From: SLDF01 sp964537925
GTDB taxonomy: Bacteria > Bacteroidota > Bacteroidia > Chitinophagales > Saprospiraceae
Direction: 5' to 3'
Length of the DNA: 64,000 nucleotides
Assembly: GCA_964537925.1 (NCBI GenBank)
Contig: CAZICV010000002.1
Span: 248,001 to 312,000 of the forward strand
This document shows, piece after piece, positions 33,810-43,322 of the stretch. Position numbers and translations under genes: made by a program. Position 1 is the stretch's first letter. Every line of letters starts with the position of its first letter. Below the pieces are notes generated by a model. It was not told the origin of the DNA, searched no databases, and was given only the letters and a program-made list of their open reading frames with translations.

Positions 33810-35513
33810 TCAGGGACGTACGTTTTTGTTAGCGCCGGATCCGTTGCCCATAGCTTTGTCCGACTTGCTTATCTTCTTCTTGCCTTTTGTCTTCTGGGCC
33901 ATTTTGACAGCATCATAACTATTGACGATACCGCCTGTAACACACAGGTCAGAGAAGTTTACCAGTTCTTTTGTGCCCGGCTTATACACTTTTTGTGTCA
34001 CCGGTGTGGCAGAACCCATAATGATCTCTTTGACCTGCACTGCTGTCAGTTCGGGGAAGTATGAACGAAGGATAGCTGCTACACCCGCCAGGGCAGGAGA
34101 AGCCATACTGGTTCCGCTCGCATGCTGATATGCATTCTCGGGGGCTGTAGAGTAGATCTGTACTCCGGGAGCAAAGATGTCAACATTTTGTTTGCCATAG
34201 TTGGAGAAGGAGGCAGGAGCAGACTCTGTCATGTTGGAGCTGAGTGCGCCTACTTCGATCCAGTTTTTGGCTTTCTTGGGCTTGAAAAGACCTTTTTTCT
34301 CGTAGTATTTATTCGGATAGTTGTTGTCCGTGTCATTGTTCTGCGCAGAGTTACCTGCAGCGTGAATGAGCAGCACATCGTGTTTCTCGGCATAGCGCAC
34401 TGCCTCGTCGACAGCCTGTTTGTCCCAGGAATAGCCTTTGCCAAAGCTCATGTTGATGATACTGGCGCCGTTGTCTACCGCATATCTGATGGCATTGGCT
34501 ACGTCCTTGTCGCGCTCATCGCCGTCAGGAACAGCTCTGACTGACATGATCCTTACGTTATCTGAGATACCGTCCATACCGATACCGTTGGCCCTCACTG
34601 CGCCTATGATACCGGCCACATGTGTACCGTGGAAAGAGTCGGGACCTTTGGCATTGCCGTTGCCGTAGTAGCGTTCGCCGGAATTGTTGTAGTCGTCACC
34701 TACGATATGTCTTGGGTTGTAGTCGGGATTGTAGGCTACATCCACTTGTGACTTGACGTGTTTCAGACCTTCGGCAAACTGTCCGACCACTGCAGCGCGC
34801 AATTCCGCTACTGTCTTGAATTCACCGCCGTTGCTCATCACCTGGGTAGCAATGTTCTTCGCAACTGCAAGATCTTTGTGCTGCTCGATATCGATGGCTT
34901 TTACATTATCGAGATTGAACTCCTTGTCTTCGAAGTAGGTCTCAAGAGAGATCAGGGCTCCGGTGATCATACCCATGGTCTCGACCATCATTTTCTGCTG
35001 AGCCTCTGCCTGAGAACGGTTCTTCTCTACTTCGGATTTGTACTGCTGATATTTCTCATATTCTTTCTTTTCCGACTTGGAGAGCTTTTCCGGATCCGCC
35101 TGTTCGTATTTCTGGCGGTAAGTCGCATAGAGCCTTGTTACTTCATAGGTATCGCCGCCTACATTGCGGCCATCTTTGCCGCCGATGAAGTTCCAGCCGT
35201 GTATATCGTCTATATAGCCATTGCCATCGTCATCTATTCCATTGCCGGGGATCTCTCCGGGGTTAACCCACATGTTTCCTTTCAGGTCTTCGTGTTCATA
35301 ATCGACTCCGGAGTCGATCACCGCTACGATCACGGTATTGGATTTTTTGCCTTTGAGGAGTTCTTTGTAAGTTCTTTCGGAGCCTACGCCCGGGAAGCCG
35401 TCCTGCTGGCCACTAAGCAAAAACCAGTTTTGCGGGGCCTGCGCGCTGAGCGACCAACCATTCACCAGCAAGGCGAGTAATAGGATACAGCGAGCCATTT
35501 GTCTTGAAATCAT
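33810..35513 (-). CDS. Exported S8 (subtilisin-like) serine peptidase with large insertion
   Basis: Exported protease of 567 residues; signal MARCILLLALLVNGWSLSAQA from the second Met or the first. Catalytic triad: AVIDSGVDYEHED (Asp, about 68), SFHGTHVAGI (His, about 297), and HASGTSMASP (Ser, about 474), with the oxyanion Asn in HAAGNS. Between Asp and His lie about 220 residues, most of them a charged, probably coiled-coil insertion (EKLSKSEKKEYEKYQQYKSEVEKNRSQAEAQQ is the core, given here in part). No T9SS domain; the C-terminus is short and basic (KGKKKISKSDKAMGNG). Likely periplasmic or cell-envelope processing. Substrate unknown. Confidence 0.92.
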   Translation of the reverse strand: MISRQMARCILLLALLVNGWSLSAQAPQNWFLLSGQQDGFPGVGSERTYKELLKGKKSNTVIVAVIDSGVDYEHEDLKGNMWVNPGEIPGNGIDDDGNGYIDDIHGWNFIGGKDGRNVGGDTYEVTRLYATYRQKYEQADPEKLSKSEKKEYEKYQQYKSEVEKNRSQAEAQQKMMVETMGMITGALISLETYFEDKEFNLDNVKAIDIEQHKDLAVAKNIATQVMSNGGEFKTVAELRAAVVGQFAEGLKHVKSQVDVAYNPDYNPRHIVGDDYNNSGERYYGNGNAKGPDSFHGTHVAGIIGAVRANGIGMDGISDNVRIMSVRAVPDGDERDKDVANAIRYAVDNGASIINMSFGKGYSWDKQAVDEAVRYAEKHDVLLIHAAGNSAQNNDTDNNYPNKYYEKKGLFKPKKAKNWIEVGALSSNMTESAPASFSNYGKQNVDIFAPGVQIYSTAPENAYQHASGTSMASPALAGVAAILRSYFPELTAVQVKEIIMGSATPVTQKVYKPGTKELVNFSDLCVTGGIVNSYDAVKMAQKTKGKKKISKSDKAMGNGSGANKNVRP

Positions 35514-35545
35514 AATCTTCGCGCGAATTGTAATGAAGAAATGTG

Positions 35546-35578
35546 TTTGGATTAAATGGTAATATTAGTGAATATTTG
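35546..35578 (+). promoter_or_regulatory. Candidate promoter for the DUF6089 barrel gene
   Basis: TTTG at 35546-35549, 21-base spacer, AATATTTG at 35571-35578 (one mismatch to TAnnTTTG). It ends 32 bases ahead of the ATG at 35611. Confidence 0.5.
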
Positions 35579-35610
35579 TTTGCCTTAAATGCAGTGTTCG
35601 GAAACAATAG

Positions 35611-36456
35611 ATGAACACTCTTGTAAACGGTACGTTGGTGAGAATATTATCGATATTCGCTCTCTGTACATCGCTGCTTTTTTTCCGTTTGCCGGCGGCC
35701 GCTCAGGCTTGGGAATGGGGGATAGGTCTGGGGGGGACAGTATACGACGGCGAGTTGTCGCCTGATCATTTTATCGGCCGGCTGGAGCTGATCGATCCGG
35801 CTATAAATGTACATGCGAGGTACAGGTTATCGCCTTTCTGGTCCGTGCGGCTGCAGATACTCAAGTCCTCTTTCAGAGGCGATGATGCCTATAACAGATC
35901 CGAAGCACGGCGCAGGCGCAATCTCAGTGTCAGGACTGCTCTCTATGAGATAGCTTTGTTGGGCGAGTTCTCTTATCCTGTATTCGAGAGAGACGTACAT
36001 GACAGGCATTTGTCCGTATATGCGTTTACAGGTCTCGCCTTTTTTCATTTCAATCCTACTACAGTCTACCTGGGTGAGATCGTAGATCTTCAGCCATTGG
36101 GTACAGAAGGCCAGGGGCTCGCCGCATATCCCGACAGGCAGCCATATAAGCTCTGGCAGTGGTCTATCCCGTTTGGAGGAGGGGTTCAGATCGGGTTGAG
36201 TGAGCGTCTGAGCATGTATATCGAGATGGGCGGGCGAAAGACTTTTACTGATTACCTGGACGATATCAGTACGACTTATGTGTCCTATGATTTGCTGCTC
36301 GAGTGCAGGGGAGAGCTGAGCGCGGCGCTGGCCAACAGGATGGGAGAGTTCCAGGGAACTGGTCCGGTCAGGCTGCCGGAAGGCACACGAAGAGGCTCGC
36401 CAGGCGCCAGGGACTGGTATCTTACCGGAGCACTCGGTTTTGCTTTTTCTTTTTGA
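35611..36456 (+). CDS. DUF6089-type outer-membrane beta-barrel protein
   Basis: A 281-residue exported protein. Signal peptide to about residue 32 (LPAAAQA). The mature start WEWGIGLGGTVYDGELSPDHF, with INVHARYRLSPFWSVRLQI and IPFGGGVQIGLSERLSMYIEMGGRKTFTDYLDDIS, matches the DUF6089/OmpW-like eight-strand barrels of Bacteroidota as I recall them; it ends LTGALGFAFSF, a barrel C-terminus. Divergent from the S8 peptidase. Transport or sensing role is unknown. Confidence 0.82.
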   Translation: MNTLVNGTLVRILSIFALCTSLLFFRLPAAAQAWEWGIGLGGTVYDGELSPDHFIGRLELIDPAINVHARYRLSPFWSVRLQILKSSFRGDDAYNRSEARRRRNLSVRTALYEIALLGEFSYPVFERDVHDRHLSVYAFTGLAFFHFNPTTVYLGEIVDLQPLGTEGQGLAAYPDRQPYKLWQWSIPFGGGVQIGLSERLSMYIEMGGRKTFTDYLDDISTTYVSYDLLLECRGELSAALANRMGEFQGTGPVRLPEGTRRGSPGARDWYLTGALGFAFSF

Positions 36457-36510
36457 TCCCTTGCTGACTGCGGCGGAGTAAATGCTTATTTTTCGGAAAA
36501 ACCAGCTCTT

Positions 36511-37533
36511 GTGCACGGTACGGAATCACTGATCGCTTATCAATTGTCTAACGCTGCGGGCACCACTGCCACTATCCTGAATCTCGGGCTTACCGTGACT
36601 TCGGTGAAGCTGTCGTTAGGCGACGGGACTTTCCGGGAGCTTTGCCTGGGTTTTCGTGATATTGACCGGTACGTCGATCTTGCATACCGGGCCAGCTATC
36701 CTTTCCTGGGAACGGTGATCGGTCCTTATGCCAACAGGATCCGCCATGCATCCTTTGTACTGGATGGCTTGCAGTACAATACTCCTGCGAATGATGGACC
36801 ACATACACTTCATAGCGGAGATGCCGGGCTCGACAAGCACTATTGGCAGCCAATACCTTGTGATGAGCCGTCCTGTCTTGCATTCGAGACCGTACGGACA
36901 CACTTGCAGGACGGTTTTCCAGGTCATGTGCATTACAGTGCATTGATCCGGCTCGGGGATGACAATACACTTTCTTTCGAGTTCCGTGCCGTCACGGATC
37001 GCGCAACTCCGGTTAATCTTACCCAACACAGCTATTTCAACCTGGACGGACCCGGCGGCACAGGGATTTTTGGTCATAAGATCATTTTGTACGCTGACAG
37101 CTTCATGGGCCAGCATGAAGACCTGACGCCGACCGGAGAATTGATTGTTAACGGTGCAGCATATGAATCATCCGTGGACGGACGGCTTTTGCTGTCTGAG
37201 GCGGAGCTCCGGGCAGGGCAGGACAGGACGTTTGTGCTCAACCGGCCGCCGGATACCGATGGCCTGAAGTTGGCTGCAGAGGCTGTCGGGGGAGATTCTG
37301 TAGTGCGCATGCGCGTATACACAGACGCATCCTGTATACATTTCTATACCGGGCAAATGATGGCGGACCTTCGCTTTGCCGGTGAAGAGCCGCTGTTCCC
37401 TTTTGCGGGATTCTGTATGGAATGCCAGGACCCTACTGACGCGATACACCATCCCGGCCTGGTCAGGGATACTGTTTTGAGACCAGGAGTTAACTTTGTA
37501 CGCCGGATCAATTACCAATTTGACTTGTTATGA
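36511..37533 (+). CDS. galM: Aldose 1-epimerase
   Basis: Mutarotase interconverting alpha and beta anomers of galactose or glucose, cytoplasmic as no signal is seen. 340 residues, GTG start. Catalytic and binding motifs: IGPYANRIRHASF, NDGPHTLHSGDAGLDK (His), NLTQHSYFNLDG (His), TPTGELI, and FYTGQM with the catalytic Glu region FCMECQDPTDAIHHP. The stop overlaps the next start as ATGA, so the small lipoprotein is translationally coupled. The 54 bases before the start hold a T5-CGG-A5 hairpin, too short to assign. Confidence 0.92.
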   Translation: MHGTESLIAYQLSNAAGTTATILNLGLTVTSVKLSLGDGTFRELCLGFRDIDRYVDLAYRASYPFLGTVIGPYANRIRHASFVLDGLQYNTPANDGPHTLHSGDAGLDKHYWQPIPCDEPSCLAFETVRTHLQDGFPGHVHYSALIRLGDDNTLSFEFRAVTDRATPVNLTQHSYFNLDGPGGTGIFGHKIILYADSFMGQHEDLTPTGELIVNGAAYESSVDGRLLLSEAELRAGQDRTFVLNRPPDTDGLKLAAEAVGGDSVVRMRVYTDASCIHFYTGQMMADLRFAGEEPLFPFAGFCMECQDPTDAIHHPGLVRDTVLRPGVNFVRRINYQFDLL

Positions 37534-38012
37534 GACATTGCCTGATATGTGTTTTCTGCGGATTGCTGAGTTTGACTGCCTGCCAGTCACCCGGAGGCGG
37601 TATAGCTGCTTCGGATCCTGCAAAAGAATCCGGTCCGGCGGCTAATATCACAGCGGAGGTGAAACGTCCGGATGTAAATCCCGTAGCTGCGGATCCTGTT
37701 CGTGAACCGGAGGCGGAGAAAGGACTCATAGCTTTTGTCGATGGCAACTTTAAGGCTGCGGATACACTTGGTAATTCCAGGCGCTCCGTATCATACCGGT
37801 TCAAAGGCGAGGTCCACCAGGATGTAGTGATCCAGCTTTCTTCGGCCAAAGGCGGTGTATTTGAAGTGATCGATGATCTCGGCGAGCGCATAGCCGATGA
37901 CAGGACCTCTTTTTCGTTCACGTTGATGAGCACAGGAGTCCATGAGATCATCGTGAAGCAGAAAGGCGGCTCGGCTGGACTTTCTTATGCGTTGTATGTC
38001 AGTAGATTGTAG
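37530..38012 (+). CDS. Small lipoprotein with PPC-like beta domain
   Basis: A 160-residue lipoprotein (signal MRHCLICVFCGLLSLTAC), then about 50 residues of Pro/Ala/Glu-rich linker and a C-terminal all-beta domain (residues about 80-160) with the hydrophobic spacing YRFKGEV-DVVIQLSSAK-FEVIDDLGERI-FTLMSTGVHEIIVKQ-YALYVSRL. That spacing resembles bacterial pre-peptidase C-terminal (PPC) domains; this is inference. Coupled to galM by an ATGA overlap and followed by recQ 23 bases on. No function recognised. Confidence 0.7.
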   Translation: MRHCLICVFCGLLSLTACQSPGGGIAASDPAKESGPAANITAEVKRPDVNPVAADPVREPEAEKGLIAFVDGNFKAADTLGNSRRSVSYRFKGEVHQDVVIQLSSAKGGVFEVIDDLGERIADDRTSFSFTLMSTGVHEIIVKQKGGSAGLSYALYVSRL

Positions 38013-38035
38013 TTATTTGTATCAAGTCTTGATAT

Positions 38036-39940
38036 ATGCCTGTTGATCCGGGGCAGATACTGCACAGGTACTGGGGATATGAGCGATTCCGGCCTCTTCA
38101 GGAGGAGATCATCAAGGATGTGATGGAAGGGCGGGATACCCTGGCTTTGTTGCCTACCGGCGGCGGTAAATCCTTGTGTTATCAGGTGCCAGCCCTGGCT
38201 ATGGAGGGTGTGACCCTGGTTATATCGCCGCTTATCGCATTGATGAAAGACCAGGTCAGCAGTCTTGAAAGAAGGGGGATACGAAGCGCCGCTATCTATA
38301 GCGGCATGTCCTGGAAGGACATAGACCGTATACTGGACAATGCCATCCACGGGGATACCAAGTTGCTCTATGTCTCTCCCGAGCGACTGCAGACAGAACT
38401 CGCCGCTGCACGTATATCTGCGATGGATTTGTCCTTTGTGGCGGTCGATGAGGCACATTGTATATCTCAGTGGGGCTATGACTTCAGGCCTGCTTACAAG
38501 GAGATCATGCGTGTGCGCGAGTGGCACCCGGATCTGCCGGTGCTGGCTCTGACCGCTACCGCTACCGAACGTGTAGTGGAGGATATACAGGTCAGCCTGG
38601 GTTTTCGGAAGAAACATGTCAGGCAGATGAGTTTTGCCAGGACTAATCTGGCTTATATCGTACAGCAGGAATCATCCAAACGAGCGCGGCTTTCTGCCAT
38701 TCTCAATAAAATAGCGGGTAGCTCCGTGGTATATGTAGATACCCGCCGGATGGCCGTTGAGGTGGCAAAGTACCTCATCAGGCAGGGTGTGTCTGCAGAG
38801 TACTATCATGCAGGCCTGGATAAGACAGAACGCTCAGAGATACAGGACCGGTGGATCAGTTCCGCGACCAGAACAATAGTCGCTACCAATGCATTCGGGA
38901 TGGGCATAGATCATCCGCATGTGCGCTCCGTGGTGCATCTGTCTCCTCCTGCAAGCATAGAGGCATATTTTCAAGAAGCGGGCCGGGCGGGCAGGGACGG
39001 GGAAGCAGCCTACGCGGTACTGCTATACGATCAAAAGGATATCAATACACTGCTGGAGCGGCTTGAGGGAGAATTTCCCGAGCCAGTATTTATACGGCAG
39101 GTCTACCAGGCGCTCGGCAGTCACTACCAGGTGGCTATCGGGTCTTTTCCGCATGATAGTTTTGACTTTGATCTGGCGGGTTTTGCCGGTAAATACGGGC
39201 TGGATATCTGGAAGACGATCCATGCGCTCAGACTGCTCGAAGAAGCGGGATATATCTTTGTCAGCGAATCCGTCTGGCAGCCGTCAAAATTGGTCTTCTC
39301 GCTGAGCAGGACCGCACTTTACGAGTTTCTTCTTAAACATCCTGAACAGGGCGACCTGCTCAGGACCTTGCTGCGGATCTACCAGGGGATCTATGACCGG
39401 GAGACGAGTATCGACGAGTATAAGATCGCACGTCATCTCAAGACGACCAAAGAAGCAGTGATCGGTCGCCTGAAGCAATTACACAACCTGCAACTCATAC
39501 GGTATATACCGACCAAGGAAAGCCCCCAGATAGGCTTCCCGGGACCACGTGTAGCCCAGCAAAACATCGAACTGGATATAAAAGCGCTGAAGCAGCGTAA
39601 AGCATGGCGGACGGAAATGGTCGGGGCAATGATCCGTTTCCTGGGGTCGGAGGATTGCAGGAGTATACAGCTACTGGCTTATTTCGGGGAGAAGGGAGGC
39701 GGGAAATGTGGAATATGTGATCGTTGCAGAGCGGAAAAGAGAACGACTGCCAGGATAGACAGGACTGTGCTGCAGGCGACGATCAGGCAACATCTGGCCA
39801 GCGGCCCGCTTTCACTGGAGGCGCTCCTGGAGAATTTCCCGGAAGAGCATCGCGATCTGGCGGCCGGAGTGATCCAATATATGTGCAGCGAAGAGTGGAT
39901 TGCCGGGAATGACGGTAAGTTGTACCTGACTGATATGTGA
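38036..39940 (+). CDS. recQ: ATP-dependent DNA helicase RecQ, no HRDC domain seen
   Basis: 3'-5' DNA helicase for recombination and fork repair. 634 residues. Motif 0 YWGYERFRPLQEEII, Walker A LPTGGGKSLCYQ, DEAHCISQWGYDFRP, LTATAT, STAT-equivalent VATNAFGMGIDHPHVRSVVH, and QEAGRAGRDG. A zinc site follows: SEDC, then GKCGICDRC. The C-terminal 70 residues (TVLQATIRQHLASGPLSLEALLENF) look like a winged-helix element and not an HRDC domain, so it is a compact RecQ type. The four bases at its stop overlap a GTG of the next frame; the glycosyltransferase start is more likely six bases later. Confidence 0.94.
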   Translation: MPVDPGQILHRYWGYERFRPLQEEIIKDVMEGRDTLALLPTGGGKSLCYQVPALAMEGVTLVISPLIALMKDQVSSLERRGIRSAAIYSGMSWKDIDRILDNAIHGDTKLLYVSPERLQTELAAARISAMDLSFVAVDEAHCISQWGYDFRPAYKEIMRVREWHPDLPVLALTATATERVVEDIQVSLGFRKKHVRQMSFARTNLAYIVQQESSKRARLSAILNKIAGSSVVYVDTRRMAVEVAKYLIRQGVSAEYYHAGLDKTERSEIQDRWISSATRTIVATNAFGMGIDHPHVRSVVHLSPPASIEAYFQEAGRAGRDGEAAYAVLLYDQKDINTLLERLEGEFPEPVFIRQVYQALGSHYQVAIGSFPHDSFDFDLAGFAGKYGLDIWKTIHALRLLEEAGYIFVSESVWQPSKLVFSLSRTALYEFLLKHPEQGDLLRTLLRIYQGIYDRETSIDEYKIARHLKTTKEAVIGRLKQLHNLQLIRYIPTKESPQIGFPGPRVAQQNIELDIKALKQRKAWRTEMVGAMIRFLGSEDCRSIQLLAYFGEKGGGKCGICDRCRAEKRTTARIDRTVLQATIRQHLASGPLSLEALLENFPEEHRDLAAGVIQYMCSEEWIAGNDGKLYLTDM

Positions 39941-39945
39941 CGCGT

Positions 39946-41055
39946 ATGAAAAAAAGTATCTGTGTGTTGGTGAGCAATGACCTGGTATCTGATCAACGGA
40001 TGCTGCGGACCTGTACCGTGCTCGGGGAGTTGTTTGATGTGGCACTCATCGGGAGAGAACTGCCGGATTCGCCTCCGCTTGTCGAACGCAACTTTAAGCA
40101 GACGAGGCTTCAACTGAAATATCACAAGGGCAAGTTGTTTTACCTGGAGCTGAACCGGCGGCTTTACCGTTACCTGTGCAGGCAGAGGCCCGATCTGGTA
40201 CTGGCTGTCGACCTGGATACCCTGGTGGCGGCCGCACTGGCCGCCCGGCGGCTTGGAGTGCCCTATGCGTATGATGCGCACGAATATTTTACAGAGACGC
40301 CGGAGCTGGTCGACAGGCCGGTAAGTCGTGCTATCTGGGATCTTGCAGGTCGTATGTTCATAAAAGGCGCGGCTATCCGCTACACGGTCAATGAGAGTCT
40401 TTCCGGGATACTGGCAAAGCGGTATGGGGCAGATTTTGGCTATCTGCGCAATATGCCTTTTGCCGGATCCGGGCAGCCCCGTGACGATTTCAGGCCCGAA
40501 ACTGACTATATGTTGTACCAGGGCGCTTTGAACAGGGGGCGTGGTGTGGAAGAGCTGATCGATGCCATGCCATCTGTTTCCGGCCTTGAACTATGGATAG
40601 CAGGAGAAGGGGACCTGTCCCATGAGCTCCGGAAAAGAGCGACCGAAAGTACTGCCGCAGAAAGGATACGATTTCTGGGAAGAAGAAACCCGGAGGAACT
40701 GCGCAAGGTAACTGCCCGGGCATGGCTGGGCTTCAACCTGTTGAGCGCCGACAACCTGAACTACCGGTTTTCGCTGGCGAACAAGTTCTTTGATTATGTA
40801 CAGGCCCAGGTACCGCAGGTATGTATGGACTTTCCCGAATACCTGCATCTCAACAGCATGTATGAGGTAGCAGTACTTGTGTCGGACAAAACTCCCGGGA
40901 CGGTGATCGAGGCTGTCCGGCGATTGCAGGCCGATCCCGTATTGTACAAGAGACTGCAGGATGAAAGTAAAGCAGCCGCACAAGAATGGACCTGGCAGCG
41001 CGAACAGAAGCGACTCCTAGAGTGGTTCGAGCCTCTTGCAGGCCGGGCTAAATGA
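39946..41055 (+). CDS. Glycosyltransferase, GT-B fold family 4-like
   Basis: About 369 residues. N-terminal Rossmann part: SICVLVSNDLVSDQRMLRTC, PDLVLAVDLDTLVAAALAARR, YDAHEYFTETPELVDRP. C-terminal nucleotide-sugar part: MLYQGALNRGRGVEELIDAM, LWIAGEG, RFLGRRNPEELRK, and NYRFSLANKFFDYVQAQVPQV with the acidic loop near the end. Such enzymes build surface polysaccharide or glycolipid; donor and acceptor unknown. ATG at 39946 is preferred (MKKSICVL); a GTG at 39937 overlaps the recQ stop. It stands alone, not in a polysaccharide cluster. Confidence 0.85.
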   Translation: MKKSICVLVSNDLVSDQRMLRTCTVLGELFDVALIGRELPDSPPLVERNFKQTRLQLKYHKGKLFYLELNRRLYRYLCRQRPDLVLAVDLDTLVAAALAARRLGVPYAYDAHEYFTETPELVDRPVSRAIWDLAGRMFIKGAAIRYTVNESLSGILAKRYGADFGYLRNMPFAGSGQPRDDFRPETDYMLYQGALNRGRGVEELIDAMPSVSGLELWIAGEGDLSHELRKRATESTAAERIRFLGRRNPEELRKVTARAWLGFNLLSADNLNYRFSLANKFFDYVQAQVPQVCMDFPEYLHLNSMYEVAVLVSDKTPGTVIEAVRRLQADPVLYKRLQDESKAAAQEWTWQREQKRLLEWFEPLAGRAK

Positions 41056-41081
41056 ATTGCCCGGATTTGTTCCAGCCAATT

Positions 41082-41109
41082 ATGGGGCACACGCTTCCGT
41101 GTGCCCCGT
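41082..41109. terminator. Hairpin between convergent genes
   Basis: GGGGCACACG (41084-41093) pairs perfectly with CGTGTGCCCC (41098-41107), tetraloop CTTC, with two or three more pairs outside. No T run, so probably a two-way stop by stem strength. Confidence 0.65.
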
Positions 41110-41117
41110 AGCAGGAT

Positions 41118-43253
41118 CTAATTCTTCTGCGTTTCTTCCCGGTCTATCAGGAAAGCATATGTCATGGCAACTTCTTTGAGCCGGCTGAACCTGCCTGATG
41201 CGCCACCGTGCCCTGCTGACATATCTGTGTGGAGCAGAAGCGGATTCTTGTCTGTCTTTACTGTGCGCAGGCGTGCCACCCATTTGGCCGGCTCCCAGTA
41301 CTGGACCTGGGAATCATGCAGTCCTGTGGTGATCAGCATAGCAGGATATGCCTGGGCAGTGACATTGTCGTAGGGTGAGTAAGACTTGATGTAGTCATAG
41401 TACGCTTTGTCATTGGGGTTACCCCATTCATCGTATTCAGAAGTGGTAAGCGGTATGCTTTCGTCCAGCATGGTAGTGACTACGTCTACGAAAGGGACGG
41501 CGGCTACCACACCGCTGAACAAGTCAGGGCGCATATTGACCACGGCGCCCATGAGGAGGCCGCCGGCACTGCCTCCCATCGCATACAGATGCCGGGGACT
41601 GGTGTAGCTTTCCGATATAAGATGACTGGCGCAAGCTATGAAGTCAGTGAAAGTGTTCTTTTTCTTAAGCAGCTTGCCGTCGTCATACCAGTATCTGCCC
41701 ATTTCCTGGCCGCCTCGTATGTGGGCTATGGCAAATGCGAATCCCCGGTCGAGCAGGCTGAGCCTGTCCGAGCTGAAGCCGGGGTCCATGCTATAGCCGT
41801 AGGAGCCATATCCGTAGAGCAGGAGCGGCATGGAGCCATCTTTCTTGAATCCTTTCCGGTAGACCAGAGATATGGGGATGGTTGTGCCGTCCTCAGCCTT
41901 GGCATAGAGACGCTCGCTTTCGTAGTTGTTTTTATCGAATCCACCCAGTACCGTTTGTTCTTTTACAGTGGTCAGCTTTTTCTCTTTGACCGAATAGTCG
42001 AAGTCGGTATTGGGTGTTGTCAGTGAATTGTATCGAATCCGGATATTGTCCGTGCTGTACTCGGCATTAGGCCCCAGGTAGGCTACATAAGTGCTTTGCG
42101 GGAACGCTATGTAGTGGTCTGATCCGTCTTTACCCAGCAGGCGGATCTGTTCGATCCCCTCTTTGCGTTCGGCCACTGCGAGAAAATCGCTGAAAGCATG
42201 AACACCTTCCAGCAATACGTCCTCACGATTCGGGAGTATTTCTTTCCAGGCAGATTTGCCGGTGGATTGCTCGGGGCATTCCATCAGCCGGAAATTGCGT
42301 GCTCCGAGATTGGTCACGACCAGGAAGCGACCATCCTGGTGGTCAATCGAATACTCCAGGTCACGTTCCCGCGCCTGGAACAACCGGAATTTGCCGGTGG
42401 GATTGTCAGCTTCCAGGATATGGTATTCGTTGGATACGGTAGCGTAACTGCCAATGATCAGGTACTTCCCGGATCTTGTTTTGCTGATATAGGTGCTGAA
42501 TGTCGGATCCTTTTCTTCGTAGATGAGTACATCCTGGGCCGGATCCGACCCCAGTACATGCCTCATTATCCTGTATTCGCGCAGTGTCTCGTCCTTGACC
42601 GTATAGAATACGGTCCGGTTGTCATTTGCCCAGACACAGCCGCCGCTGGTATTGAGTATGCTTTCGGCAAACAATTCCCCCGTATCCAGGTTTTTGAACC
42701 TGATCGTATATAACCTGCGGCTCACTATATCTTCACTATAGGCGAGTATCCTGGTATCGGGACTGATACTGGTGGAGCCTACCTGGTAATAACTGTGATT
42801 GGCAGCTTCTGCATTAGCGTCCAGGAATACTTCTTCTGCTGCGCCGTCGACGGCCTTTTTCCTGCAATAGACAGGATATTCTTTTCCTTCGAGGAATCTG
42901 GTATAATAATAGTATCCTCTATTGAGGTAGGGGGCGCTGCTGTCGGCAGGAGCCATTCTCCCCTTCAGCTCTGTGAAGAGTTCTTCCTGCAATGCTTTGG
43001 TATGCGCCAGCATAGTATCCGTATAGTTATTCTCAGCTTCGAGGTATGCAGTCACGGCGCTGTCTTCTCTGTTCCTGAGCCAGTAATATGGGTCTATACG
43101 GATATCGCCGTGGGTAGAGAGTGTCTCCGGGATCATACTCGCGGACGGAGGTGTGGGCATAAGTTTTTCCTGTTTTTGCTGGCAGGCAAAGATAAAAATA
43201 CCAGCTGCAATGAGGCAGCCACTCACGAACTGCCTGGAGAAAGACTTGTTCAT
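41118..43253 (-). CDS. S9 prolyl oligopeptidase / oligopeptidase B-type lipoprotein
   Basis: Serine peptidase of about 711 residues anchored in the envelope. Start set at 43253 (MNKSFSRQFVSGCLIAAGIFIFAC, lipoprotein signal); the frame opens 69 bases further up with non-signal sequence. An N-terminal seven-bladed propeller (about 80-430) is followed by an alpha/beta hydrolase: MGGSAGGLLMGAV (Ser), GLHDSQVQYWEP (Asp) and DMSAGHGGASGR (His). The PTPPSAS-MIPETLSTHGDIRIDPYYWLRNRED start is typical of protease II (oligopeptidase B), which cleaves short peptides after basic residues. 69 bases downstream of nupC on the same strand. Confidence 0.92.
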   Translation of the reverse strand: MNKSFSRQFVSGCLIAAGIFIFACQQKQEKLMPTPPSASMIPETLSTHGDIRIDPYYWLRNREDSAVTAYLEAENNYTDTMLAHTKALQEELFTELKGRMAPADSSAPYLNRGYYYYTRFLEGKEYPVYCRKKAVDGAAEEVFLDANAEAANHSYYQVGSTSISPDTRILAYSEDIVSRRLYTIRFKNLDTGELFAESILNTSGGCVWANDNRTVFYTVKDETLREYRIMRHVLGSDPAQDVLIYEEKDPTFSTYISKTRSGKYLIIGSYATVSNEYHILEADNPTGKFRLFQARERDLEYSIDHQDGRFLVVTNLGARNFRLMECPEQSTGKSAWKEILPNREDVLLEGVHAFSDFLAVAERKEGIEQIRLLGKDGSDHYIAFPQSTYVAYLGPNAEYSTDNIRIRYNSLTTPNTDFDYSVKEKKLTTVKEQTVLGGFDKNNYESERLYAKAEDGTTIPISLVYRKGFKKDGSMPLLLYGYGSYGYSMDPGFSSDRLSLLDRGFAFAIAHIRGGQEMGRYWYDDGKLLKKKNTFTDFIACASHLISESYTSPRHLYAMGGSAGGLLMGAVVNMRPDLFSGVVAAVPFVDVVTTMLDESIPLTTSEYDEWGNPNDKAYYDYIKSYSPYDNVTAQAYPAMLITTGLHDSQVQYWEPAKWVARLRTVKTDKNPLLLHTDMSAGHGGASGRFSRLKEVAMTYAFLIDREETQKN

Positions 43254-43322
43254 AACTGCTATGGTTTTAAAATGTATCGTTAAAGAATCAAGATATAGCT
43301 GTCGCAGGGTTTCTGTCCGCAC

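Noticed and set aside
36481..36510. T5-CGG-A5 hairpin ahead of galM as a terminator
   Set aside because: All A-T stem of five pairs; too weak to support.
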